Assembly (NCBI GenBank): GCA_021815005.1 | Contig: JAKAHL010000014.1 | Coordinates: 1 to 15,962 of the forward strand | Length of the DNA: 15,962 bases | Direction: 5' to 3' | Origin: Chloroflexota bacterium | GTDB taxonomy: Bacteria; Chloroflexota; Limnocylindria; Limnocylindrales; CSP1-4 | Part shown: in pieces, positions 7,253 to 13,799 of the stretch | Numbering within the stretch: position 1 is the stretch's first letter | How the letters are laid out: each line of letters begins with the position of its first letter | Made by a program: the position numbers and the translations under genes | Notes under the pieces: generated by a model | Databases searched by the model: none | What the model was told of the DNA's origin: nothing | Seen by the model: only the letters and a program-made list of their open reading frames with translations

Positions 7253-8188
7253 ATGCGCCGGCCAACGGACATCCGAGCGCTGGCCGGCGGCCGGGTCGGG
7301 ATGGCCCTGCTGCTGGCCGCGGCGCTCGTTGCCGCGTGCGGGAGCGCACCCGCCGTCCCCGGGCCGTCCGCCGGGGGCAAGCTCCAGGTCGTCACCACCA
7401 CCACGGTGTTCGCGGACCTGGCCGCCCAGGTTGGCGGCGACCGGGTGGACGCCCAGTCGCTCGTGCCCAAGGGCGGCGACGTGCACACGTTCGACCCCAG
7501 GCCCTCCGACATCCGTCGCATCGCCAGTGCGGCCGTCGTGATCCGCAATGGCCTTGGGCTCGACGACTGGCTCGCCAAGCTCGTCGCCGACGCGAGCTCG
7601 AGCGCGTCCGAGGTGGTGCTGGGGGAGAACCTCGCCGGCGTCACCTACGTCACCAGCGCATCGGGCGAGGTCAATCCCCACGTCTGGATGAACGTGGCCT
7701 ACGCCGCGCTGTACGTGGACCGGATCGAGGCCGCGCTCGCCGCAGCCGACCCGGCCGACGCGTCGGCCTTCGCCGCCAACGCGACCGCCTACAAGGCCCG
7801 CCTGGCCAGGCTTGACGGCGACATCAGGGCACGCCTGGGGGCGATCCCGGCGGCCAACCGGGTGGTGATCTCGTTCCACGACGCCTTCCCGTACTTCGCG
7901 GCGGCCTACGGGCTGACCGTCGTGGGCACCATCGTGGACGCGCCCGGCCAGGACCCGAGCGCCGGCCAGATCGCGGACCTCGTGGCGCGGGTCAAGGCCA
8001 GCGGCGCCCGCGCGATCTTCGCCGAGGCCCAGTTCAACACGGACCTGGCCGCCGCCATCGCCAGCGAGACGGGCGTGACGGTGGTGCGTGGCCTGTACGA
8101 CGACACGCTGGGCGACGCCCCCGTGGACACCTACCTGGGCGCCATGACGTGGAACGCCAGCCAGGTCGCCGCCGCCCTGGGCGGGTGA
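7253..8188 (+). CDS. znuA: Zinc-binding lipoprotein of the ABC transporter (cluster A-I)
   Basis: A 311-residue solute-binding lipoprotein that captures metal outside the membrane. The lipobox LVAAC puts the lipidated cysteine at residue 29. The metal ligands of the TroA/ZnuA fold are visible: H78 (DVHTFDP), H143 (NPHVWMN), H209 (SFHDAFPYF) and an acidic residue in YDDTLGD (D283/D284). A His rather than a Glu at the third position favours zinc over manganese. The acidic/His-rich loop common in zinc-specific members is absent. AAGGGAG (7241-7246 region) six bases before the ATG at 7253 is a good ribosome site. It follows the regulator by 68 bases with no promoter seen, so it is probably the last gene of the operon. 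Confidence 0.92.
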   Translation: MRRPTDIRALAGGRVGMALLLAAALVAACGSAPAVPGPSAGGKLQVVTTTTVFADLAAQVGGDRVDAQSLVPKGGDVHTFDPRPSDIRRIASAAVVIRNGLGLDDWLAKLVADASSSASEVVLGENLAGVTYVTSASGEVNPHVWMNVAYAALYVDRIEAALAAADPADASAFAANATAYKARLARLDGDIRARLGAIPAANRVVISFHDAFPYFAAAYGLTVVGTIVDAPGQDPSAGQIADLVARVKASGARAIFAEAQFNTDLAAAIASETGVTVVRGLYDDTLGDAPVDTYLGAMTWNASQVAAALGG

Positions 8189-8190
8189 CC

Positions 8191-8208
8191 GACCGCGAGG
8201 GCGCGGTC
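8191..8208 (+). terminator. Hairpin directly after the zinc operon, possible terminator
   Basis: GACCGCG, loop AGGG, CGCGGTC: a perfect 7-bp stem with a four-base loop starting 3 bases after the znuA stop. There is no T-run, so its role as terminator is inferred from position. Confidence 0.4.
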
Positions 8209-8299
8209 CCGCGCGTCGGCAGGACCATCGCCGAGCCCGCGGGTGAAACCTTCGCGCGGCGGCCTGCCTCGGAACGGTGCCACACGCTCCGGAGGTCCC

Positions 8300-8359
8300 A
8301 TGCGCACGCCCAGCCTGCCCCCCGCATCCCGGCCAGCCCGCCCGGCAAGGGCCCGCTGA
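8300..8359 (+). CDS. Possible 19-residue leader ORF, coupled to the reductase gene
   Basis: MRTPSLPPASRPARPARAR. The ATG at 8300 is preceded by GGAGG (8291-8295), and its TGA (8357-8359) overlaps the ATG of the ferric-reductase-like gene (TGATG). It could provide translational coupling or leader-peptide control. The main gene also has its own weaker site (AAGGG, 8347-8351), so the short frame may be accidental. The rest of 8209-8299 holds no feature I can support. Confidence 0.3.
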   Translation: MRTPSLPPASRPARPARAR

Positions 8360-9069
8360 TGCGCACGCGCGCGTCGACGCTCGTCGTCATCGGGGCGGTC
8401 GCCGGCCTCGTCGCGCTGGGCGTGACCGGCCGCGTCGTCCCGGCGGCGGACGGCCAGTCGGCCTCGGTCGCGTCCTGGGTCGCCGCCCGCGCGCTGGGTG
8501 TCACGGCCTATCTGCTGCTCACCCTCCAAGTGGCGGCGGGCGTGTGGCTGAGCCATCCGCGCAACCGCGGCACGCCCGCCCCGATGCGCGTGGTGTTCCC
8601 GTGGCACGAGCTGCTGACGGTGTTCGCCGGCGCGTTCCTCACGCTCCACGTCGTGCTGCTGGCCGTGGACCCCTACGCCGGCGTCGGCTGGGTCGGCGCG
8701 CTGGTGCCGGGCCTGTCGCAGTACCGCTCGGTGCCGGTCGCCATCGGCTCGGTGGCGCTGTACGCGCTGCTGCTCACGGCGGCCACCGCGAAGTGGACCC
8801 GCCTCCTGCCGGCAGGCTGGTGGCTCGCGCTCCACCGCGTCGCGGCGCTCGTCTTCCTCGCCGCCTGGGTGCATGGCGTGCTGGCGGGGACCGACAGCGT
8901 CGAGCTGCTCCCCATGTACCTGCTAACTGGCGGCGTGGTCCTGGCCGGCGTGGCCCATCGCTGGTGGACCGCGACATCCCGTCCCGCGCGCGGCGTCGCC
9001 CCGCGCGCCGACGCCGCCCCTGTCGCTCGCCGCCGGCCGACGCCGGCAACCGCACTGGAGGAGTCCTGA
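8359..9069 (+). CDS. Ferric-reductase-like transmembrane heme-b protein
   Basis: A 236-residue membrane protein with about six hydrophobic helices (near 5-25, 41-64, 81-103, 125-143, 153-176, 183-200). Two helices carry spaced histidine pairs, H83/H97 and H159/H172, the pattern used by ferric-reductase/cytochrome-b561-type domains to hold two b hemes and pass electrons across the membrane. No FAD or NAD(P)H domain is attached, so electrons must come from another protein or a quinol. The ATG at 8359 starts just before the first helix; a longer in-frame start at 8149 lies inside znuA and is unlikely. The end overlaps the next start (TGATG), and an ApbE gene lies at the end of the cluster. Confidence 0.85.
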   Translation: MRTRASTLVVIGAVAGLVALGVTGRVVPAADGQSASVASWVAARALGVTAYLLLTLQVAAGVWLSHPRNRGTPAPMRVVFPWHELLTVFAGAFLTLHVVLLAVDPYAGVGWVGALVPGLSQYRSVPVAIGSVALYALLLTAATAKWTRLLPAGWWLALHRVAALVFLAAWVHGVLAGTDSVELLPMYLLTGGVVLAGVAHRWWTATSRPARGVAPRADAAPVARRRPTPATALEES

Positions 9070-9581
9070 TGTCCGCAGGCCTGGCCGGGCGCGTCGCCCG
9101 CAAGATCCTCGTGCTCGGCGTCACGGCCGCGGTGATCGGCGTGGGCGTGGGGTCGGTCGAGCTCGCCGCGACATGGCGGGCCGCCTCCGCGCCCCTGGAC
9201 ACGAGCGCGGTGTCCGCCTCGTCCATCAGCAGCGCCATGGGCGCGCAGCAGCAGCGGGCCGCCGCCCTCGGGGCGGACATCGACCAGGTCGCCCGCCAGA
9301 TGGCCGACCTCCAGTCGGCCCTCCAGGCGGCGAGTGGCGCCATGGCCTCGCAGAGCAGCAGCGCGGCGTCGATGCAGGGCCAGATCCAGTCCGCGCAGTC
9401 CAAGCTGACCGCGGTCCAGGCGCAGCTCAAGGCCGCGCAGCAACGGCTCGCGCAGCTCAACGCCGCGGCCGCGAAACAGGCGGCCCTCAACGCGGCGGCG
9501 AAGAAGTCGGCCGCCGCGCCTGCCCCAACCACCTCGGGCAGCAGCCGCGCGGGCGGTGGCGGATCCTACGGCGATGACTGA
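9069..9581 (+). CDS. Membrane-anchored coiled-coil protein with Gly-rich tail
   Basis: A 170-residue protein of no recognised family. Residues 12-33 are a single membrane helix following a positively charged start, so the bulk should lie outside. Residues about 55-145 are Ala/Gln/Ser-rich with heptad-like spacing, suggesting a long coiled coil, and the end is a low-complexity tail finishing GGGGSYGDD. There are no cysteines, so no c-type heme site, and no canonical flavin acceptor motif. The ATG overlaps the reductase stop, with GGAGGA (9057-9062) ahead of it. It is probably a structural or scaffold partner of the redox cluster. Confidence 0.75.
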   Translation: MSAGLAGRVARKILVLGVTAAVIGVGVGSVELAATWRAASAPLDTSAVSASSISSAMGAQQQRAAALGADIDQVARQMADLQSALQAASGAMASQSSSAASMQGQIQSAQSKLTAVQAQLKAAQQRLAQLNAAAAKQAALNAAAKKSAAAPAPTTSGSSRAGGGGSYGDD

Positions 9582-10221
9582 GCGCACCCTCCCCGCGGCC
9601 TTGCCGGGAACCCCCCGGGCCCGGCGCCGGGTCGGTCCCGGGGAGGCAGCCTCCGGAAAGGGTCGCGAGGCCGATCCCGGCGCCACGGCCGCCGAGATGT
9701 CGGCCGCCGCGGGAGCCATCGCGGCGACGAGTCCGCTGGCGGGCCGGGCCGCACGCCTGGCGCGGCGCCGTGGCGAACCGTGGCTGTCCTCGGCAACCCG
9801 GGCGGGCATGCTCGTCGGCGTGTCCGCAGCGGTCTACGCCGTCTCGCTGTCCACGATCGCCGGCCTCCAGGCGCAGACGCAGCTCGACGCCGCCGCGCGG
9901 CAGGGGCCGGCGATCGACGCCGTGGGGCGGGCGAAGGCGGGCAACGACTCCCTGCAGGCGGCGGTCGAGGCGGCGGACGCCCGGGTCCGGGCGCTGGCGA
10001 CGCAGTACGAGTCGGTCAGCTCCGGCGTGGCCGGCTACCAGGCTCGCCTCGCCGAGCTGAGCCAGCTGGTGTCGCTGGCCGAGGGCTCGGCGGCGAAGCT
10101 CAACGCCAACTTCACGCTGCCGACCGTGACCATGCACGGGGCGATCAGCGCGGGCGGCGTCGGGGGCGGCGGCGGCTCGGTCGCGGTCACGACCACCACC
10201 ACCGCGTCCGGCAAGCCGTAG
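9574..10221 (+). CDS. Second membrane-anchored coiled-coil protein with Gly/Thr tail
   Basis: A 215-residue protein of no recognised family. A long charged, probably cytoplasmic N-terminus (1-75) precedes one membrane helix (76-98), then an Ala/Gln/Leu/Val coiled-coil-like stretch (99-176), then a tail with a Gly run and TTTTT (206-210). Its plan matches the preceding gene (helix, coil, flexible tail) although the sequences are not clearly alike. ATG 9574 overlaps the upstream stop by 8 bases; an in-frame GTG at 9556 is an alternative. Its place between a heme membrane protein and ApbE suggests a role in the same complex. Confidence 0.7.
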   Translation: MTERTLPAALPGTPRARRRVGPGEAASGKGREADPGATAAEMSAAAGAIAATSPLAGRAARLARRRGEPWLSSATRAGMLVGVSAAVYAVSLSTIAGLQAQTQLDAAARQGPAIDAVGRAKAGNDSLQAAVEAADARVRALATQYESVSSGVAGYQARLAELSQLVSLAEGSAAKLNANFTLPTVTMHGAISAGGVGGGGGSVAVTTTTTASGKP

Positions 10222-10234
10222 CGAGCGTCCGCCC

Positions 10235-11311
10235 GTGGACGGCCCGGCGGAGCGCCGAGTGGACGCCCGGGCCGGGCTTGCCACGTTCAGCGGCCGCGCC
10301 CTCGGCTCCGTCCTGCGCCTGTTCGTCCGCCAGCCGGCAGGTCCCGACGCGACCGCGTCTGGGGCGACGGCGGAGGCGGCCTGGGCAGCGGTGCAGGGGG
10401 AGTTCGCGGCCGTGGACGCGGCGCTCTCCCGGTTCCGTGACGACTCCGAGCTGACCGCCCTGAACCGACGGGCCGGCACCGGGGGCGTGGCGCTCGTGTC
10501 ATGGCGGCTGCGGACCATGCTCGCGGCGGTCGATCGCGCCGCCCGGATCACGGACGGGCGGTTCGACGCCTCCGTGCTGGACGCGCTGGAGCAGATCGGC
10601 GAGCGCGGGGCGACGCTCGCGGGGGCGCCCCTCGGCTGGGCGCCGGTCGGCGAACGCGCGCCGTCGTCGCGGGCCCCGGGCCCGACCACGGCGAGGGACG
10701 GGTTGGCCAACGACCGCGTCCAGGTGGTCGCCCCCGGCACGCCGCGCGCCTCGCTGGTGGAGATCCCGGCTCGCCCGATCGACAGCGGCGGGATCGGCAA
10801 GGGCCTCGCCCTGCGCTGGGCCTCCGCGGCCGCCATCGCGGCCCTCCCCGAGGGCGCCGGGCTGCTGATCGACGCGGGCGGTGACATCTCCAGCGCCGGG
10901 GCGCCTCCTTCGGGCGGCTGGCGGATCGGCGTGGACGATCCCGTTGCGCCGGCGGGACCGGCTCCAGCGCCCCTGGCGGTCTACGCGCTCGATGCCGGCG
11001 GCGTGTCCACCTCGTCGGTCGCGGTGCGGCACTGGACCGGTCCCGACGGGCGCCTCGTGCACCACCTCGTGGACCCCCGCACGCGCCAGCCGGCACGGAC
11101 GGGGCTCATCGCCGTCTCGGTCGCCGGCCCGGACCCGGCCTGGAACGAGGTCTGGAGCAAGGCGCTGTTCCTCGGCGGCAGCGAGGCCATCGGCGAGGAG
11201 GGGCGCCGGCGGGGCCTGCCGGTGTGGTGGGTCACGGATCGGGGCCGGCTCGGCATGACGCCCGAAGCCCGTGCCCGGAGCGTCTGGGTGGCCGAGGAGC
11301 GCGTCGAGTAG
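10235..11311 (+). CDS. apbE: FAD:protein FMN transferase (ApbE family)
   Basis: A 358-residue enzyme of the family that attaches FMN from FAD to Thr/Ser of target proteins, needing Mg2+. Family blocks in order: DSELTALNR (70-78), TDGRFDASV (106-114), DSGGIGKGLA (183-192), IDAGGDI (212-218), VSTSS (257-261), HHLVDPRTRQPA (276-287) and NEVWSKALFLGG (304-315), where Glu replaces the usual metal-site Asp, as in a subset of relatives. No signal peptide or lipobox is seen, so modification would occur in the cytoplasm or at the membrane before export. It starts at GTG 10235, 13 bases after the previous stop, without a strong ribosome site. The N-terminus is therefore the least certain part. Confidence 0.9.
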   Translation: MDGPAERRVDARAGLATFSGRALGSVLRLFVRQPAGPDATASGATAEAAWAAVQGEFAAVDAALSRFRDDSELTALNRRAGTGGVALVSWRLRTMLAAVDRAARITDGRFDASVLDALEQIGERGATLAGAPLGWAPVGERAPSSRAPGPTTARDGLANDRVQVVAPGTPRASLVEIPARPIDSGGIGKGLALRWASAAAIAALPEGAGLLIDAGGDISSAGAPPSGGWRIGVDDPVAPAGPAPAPLAVYALDAGGVSTSSVAVRHWTGPDGRLVHHLVDPRTRQPARTGLIAVSVAGPDPAWNEVWSKALFLGGSEAIGEEGRRRGLPVWWVTDRGRLGMTPEARARSVWVAEERVE

Positions 11312-11341
11312 CGCGCGCTGGGCGGCCCCCGACCGGTTCGG

Positions 11342-11360
11342 GCCCGTTGGCCAGACGGGC
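11342..11360. terminator. Hairpin between convergent genes, possible bidirectional terminator
   Basis: GCCCGT, seven-base loop, ACGGGC, about 30 bases past the apbE stop and about 55 bases past the ribokinase stop on the other strand. No T-tract is present. The convergent position is the main support. Confidence 0.3.
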
Positions 11361-11370
11361 GGCGGGACGG

Positions 11371-11410
11371 GCTCGGGCCGGGTCCGGGGCGTGCTCGGGC
11401 CGGGTCCGGG
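11371..11410. repeat. Tandem repeat, 18 identical bases at 22-bp period
   Basis: GCTCGGGCCGGGTCCGGG occurs at 11371-11388 and again at 11393-11410. A weaker third start (GCTCAGGCGGGG) enters the ribokinase stop. It lies wholly between convergent genes and is probably a slippage or intergenic-spacer repeat. Confidence 0.6.
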
Positions 11411-11416
11411 TCGCGC

Positions 11417-12466
11417 TCAGGCGGGGCCGGCGTCCAGCTCCGCCGTGTCCACCACGCCGGCCTCGTCCGGCTCCTGCGGCACGGGCGGCGGGGTCAGGAT
11501 GCCCAGCTCCACCAGCTTGGCGTCCAGCTCCGCGCGAGTGGGCATCCCCTCGCGAGCGCCAGCCCGGGTCACCGACAGCGACGCGGCCACCACCGCCCGC
11601 CGAGCGGCCATCTCCAGGTCGAGCCCGACCGCCAGCGCCGCGGCCAGCGCCCCGTTGAGCGCGTCCCCGGCCCCGGTGGCGTCCACCGCCTTGACCTTGG
11701 GCGACTTGATCTCCAGCGGCGCCGCATCCCGGCGGACCAGCACGGCCCCGGTGGAGCCCAGGGTCACGAGCAGCGCGGCGGTGCCGCTGGCGCCGGCGTT
11801 GGTGGCCTCGAGCAGCAGCCTGGCCGCGCGGACCGGATCCTCGGGCGCGGACGCGCGCCCCGATCGCTTCTGGTCCTCGCCGACCAGGCGGGCCAGCTCG
11901 CCCCGGTTCGGCGTGAGCACGTCTGCCATGGCGAGGATCGACCGGTCGAGGCACCCCGCGGGCGCCGGGTTGAACACGGTCCACGCGCCGCCCTGCCGAC
12001 CGATCCGGAGCGCCTCGCGGGCGGCGTCGGTGGGGATCTCGTGCGTCACCAGGACCACGTCGCCCTTGTTCGGGCTCAGCCGCACCAGAGCGTTCCGGAC
12101 GTGGGCAGCGGTGAGCCCGGCGTTCGCCCCGGGCGCCACGGCGATCATGTTCTCCGCCTTGGCGTCCACGAGGATCAGCGCGACGCCCGTCGCGGTGTGG
12201 TCGAGCGTGACGAGCACGTCGGTGCCGACGCCCTCGCGGGCGAGCGCCGCGCGCGCGGTGGCGCCGAACTCGTCGTCGCCCAGGGCGGCCACCAGCATGA
12301 CCGGGATCCCGAGCCGAGCGGCGGCCGCGGCCTGATTGCCGCCCTTGCCGCCGTGGAACCGGCTGAACGTGCCGCCCAGCACCGTCTCGCCGGGGGCGGG
12401 CAGGCGATCGCTCTGGACCACGAGGTCCACGTTGACCGAACCGACGACCAAGACCCGACCGATCAC
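11417..12466 (-). CDS. rbsK: Ribokinase-like PfkB-family sugar kinase
   Basis: A 349-residue PfkB-family kinase that phosphorylates ribose or a related sugar with ATP. The substrate-side motif GGKGGNQA is at 39-46, NPAP at 166-169, TPNRGE at 185-190, and the catalytic/anion-hole block DATGAGD at 262-268 with catalytic D268; AREGMPTRAEL resembles the usual RbsK end. About 26 further residues, acidic and Pro-rich, extend beyond that. The GTG at 12466 is preceded by AAGGGGA. It lies 43 bases after the SDR gene on the same strand and is probably its operon partner. Ribose specificity is the best guess, but other furanosides or nucleosides are possible. Confidence 0.85.
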   Translation of the reverse strand: MIGRVLVVGSVNVDLVVQSDRLPAPGETVLGGTFSRFHGGKGGNQAAAAARLGIPVMLVAALGDDEFGATARAALAREGVGTDVLVTLDHTATGVALILVDAKAENMIAVAPGANAGLTAAHVRNALVRLSPNKGDVVLVTHEIPTDAAREALRIGRQGGAWTVFNPAPAGCLDRSILAMADVLTPNRGELARLVGEDQKRSGRASAPEDPVRAARLLLEATNAGASGTAALLVTLGSTGAVLVRRDAAPLEIKSPKVKAVDATGAGDALNGALAAALAVGLDLEMAARRAVVAASLSVTRAGAREGMPTRAELDAKLVELGILTPPPVPQEPDEAGVVDTAELDAGPA

Positions 12467-12509
12467 GGGACCGTCCCCTTCACTCTGCGCCGCCGCGCCA
12501 CTGTCGCCG

Positions 12510-13331
12510 TCACGAGCCGGTGATGTACTCGCCGCCGTCCACGCCGATGATCTCGCCGTTGATGAAGTCCGTGCCCGATCCTGACAGCGCGACGATGGCG
12601 TTCGCGACGTCCTGCGGGGTGGTCATGCGCCCGCTGGGGTTGCGCTTCTCGGCTGCCGCGATGATCGCGTCCTTCTCGGGGATCTTCATCAGCGCCGGGG
12701 TCAGCGTGACGCCGGCCCGGATGGCATTGGCGGTGACACCAGTGTCCAGGCGCGCGAACTCCATGGCCAGCTGGCGGATGTGCGACTCGAGGGCGGCCTT
12801 GGCCGACGAGACGACGCCGTAGCTGGGAACGACGCGCGACGAGCCCTCGGAGGTCATCGCGAAGAACCGCGAGCCCCGGCTGAGGAGGTTCCGGCGCCAG
12901 AGGTCCTGGGCCCAGTAGACGAGGCTGTTCGCCATGACGTCCTGGGTCATCTCCATCTTCTTGCGGTCCACCGCCGCCTTGGGATCCTCGGCCAGGAACG
13001 GCACGAGGCTGCCGAACGCGAGCGAGTGCATCACCACGCGGACGTACGGCTGGCGGCCGGCGGCGCGCGCCGGTTCGAAGCGCGCGTCGAGCGCGTCAAG
13101 GAACGCGTGGCGCTTCTCGTCGTCGGCGGCGTTCATGTTCGCGTAGAGCGCGTCCGCGCCGCGGGCGACGATCTCGCGCTTGATCTCCTCGACGTGGGCC
13201 ATGCCGGCGCGGAAGTCCAGGTGGACGCCCGCGATGTTGTAGCCGGCGGCAGCGAGCGCGAGCGCGGTCGCTTCGCCCATGCCCGAGGAGGCCCCGAGGA
13301 TGAGAGCCCAGCGCTCGCGGTCGTCGGTCAT
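12510..13331 (-). CDS. Enoyl-ACP-reductase-like SDR (FabI/FabL type)
   Basis: A 273-residue short-chain dehydrogenase. The cofactor loop is GASSGMG (13-19). The active site has Y171 and K178 with six residues between, the Tyr-(x)6-Lys spacing of FabI/FabL enoyl reductases rather than the YxxxK of ordinary SDRs. MHSLAFGSL (101-109) and FINGEIIGVDGGE (256-268) also resemble FabI. The other FabI active-site Tyr, ten residues before the catalytic one, is Ser161 here. The glycine-loop pattern is closer to FabL. ATG 13331 follows GGAGG at good spacing. A role in fatty-acid or acyl-thioester reduction is likely but not certain, as the neighbouring sugar kinase offers no support. Confidence 0.8.
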   Translation of the reverse strand: MTDDRERWALILGASSGMGEATALALAAAGYNIAGVHLDFRAGMAHVEEIKREIVARGADALYANMNAADDEKRHAFLDALDARFEPARAAGRQPYVRVVMHSLAFGSLVPFLAEDPKAAVDRKKMEMTQDVMANSLVYWAQDLWRRNLLSRGSRFFAMTSEGSSRVVPSYGVVSSAKAALESHIRQLAMEFARLDTGVTANAIRAGVTLTPALMKIPEKDAIIAAAEKRNPSGRMTTPQDVANAIVALSGSGTDFINGEIIGVDGGEYITGS

Positions 13332-13389
13332 GGGTGCGCCTCCGGATGTTGTCGGGAGCTCGCGCGGACGGCGCGGCGGAAGTGGGGAG

Positions 13390-13395
13390 AGTCTA
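13390..13395 (-). promoter_or_regulatory. Weak -10 candidate for the SDR gene
   Basis: TAGACT on the minus strand, about 60 bases before the SDR start, matches TATAAT at four positions. No good -35 is spaced to it, so it is only a candidate in the divergent region. Confidence 0.2.
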
Positions 13396-13408
13396 CCAGC
13401 GCAGCATG

Positions 13409-13437
13409 TCGACAGCCGCGAGGGGTCCTGCTATTTT
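13409..13437 (+). promoter_or_regulatory. Promoter of the SdpR-like/ABC operon
   Basis: TCGACA (13409-13414; 5 of 6 to TTGACA) and TATTTT (13432-13437; 4 of 6 to TATAAT) are separated by exactly 17 bases in an AT-richer pocket. Predicted transcription start is about 13444, inside the first ACCGAA half-site of the operator that follows. Confidence 0.65.
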
Positions 13438-13444
13438 GGCGACG

Positions 13445-13466
13445 ACCGAATTCGGTGGGCACCGAA
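13445..13466. promoter_or_regulatory. Nested palindromic operator at the transcription start
   Basis: ACCGAATTCGGT (13445-13456) is a perfect 12-bp palindrome. Its right half also begins a second perfect one, TTCGGTGGGCACCGAA (13451-13466; 7-bp arms, 2-bp centre). The half-site ACCGAA thus occurs three times in alternating orientation, just after the -10. The next gene is an ArsR-type autorepressor, so this is its likely operator; the second palindrome could also fold in the 5' leader RNA. Confidence 0.7.
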
Positions 13467-13479
13467 CCAGGAGCCGCCA

Positions 13480-13758
13480 ACGAACCGCGTCTGCCGTGCC
13501 CTCGCGGACCCGACCCGCCGCCGCGTCCTCGCCCTCCTGCGGGTGCGGCCGATGACGGCCGGCGAACTCGTCGCCCAGTTCGACCTGTCGTGGCCGACGA
13601 TGTCCGGCCACTTCGCGGTCCTTCGGGAGGCGGGCCTGGTCCAGCAAGAGCGCTCCGGCTCGACCATCACCTACCGGCTCAACCAGACCGCGCTGGAGGA
13701 GGCGCTCGTGGCCCTCATGGACGCCCTCGGCGTTGACCCCGCGAAGGGACCCGCATGA
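13480..13758 (+). CDS. SdpR-type ArsR-family autorepressor, ACG start
   Basis: A 92-residue winged-helix repressor matching the SdpR branch of ArsR proteins: RALADPTRRRVLALL, then MTAGELVAQFDLSWPTMSGH (recognition helix), REAGLVQQERSGSTITYRLN (wing). No metal-binding cysteine pair typical of ArsR/SmtB is present. No ATG, GTG or TTG lies in frame close to the domain. The codon where relatives start is ACG at 13480, with AGGAG six bases ahead of it, so I take ACG as the start (or a mutated ATG). An in-frame ATG at 13330 would precede the promoter, and ATT at 13450 lies in the operator. The stop overlaps the following short frame (ATGA). It probably represses its own operon from the palindromes upstream. 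Confidence 0.82.
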   Translation, partial: TNRVCRALADPTRRRVLALLRVRPMTAGELVAQFDLSWPTMSGHFAVLREAGLVQQERSGSTITYRLNQTALEEALVALMDALGVDPAKGPA

Positions 13759-13799
13759 AGCCTCGGGCGCTCCGCCGCGCGCCGGCCGGGGGGTTGTGA
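13755..13799 (+). CDS. Possible 14-residue coupling ORF
   Basis: MKPRALRRAPAGGL. ATG 13755 overlaps the repressor stop (ATGA), has GAAGGGA just upstream, and its own TGA (13797-13799) overlaps the GTG of the ABC fusion gene (GTGA). It would carry ribosomes from the repressor to the fusion gene. No homology is recognised; it may matter only as a coupling device, or be accidental. Confidence 0.35.
   Translation: MKPRALRRAPAGGL

Noticed and set aside
8271..8297. GGAAC ... GTC as an ECF sigma promoter for the redox cluster
   Set aside because: The spacing of 19 bases is too long and short matches are common in this composition.
9333..9350. SGAMAS in the first coiled-coil protein as a flavinylation site
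   Set aside because: It resembles the SGA(T/S)x(T/S) acceptor but has Met at the fourth position and no FMN-bind domain around it; kept only as a reason to test flavin binding.
13330..13479. Upstream ATG (13330) extension of the repressor
   Set aside because: It overlaps the divergent SDR start, precedes the promoter, and adds 50 residues not found in SdpR-like proteins.
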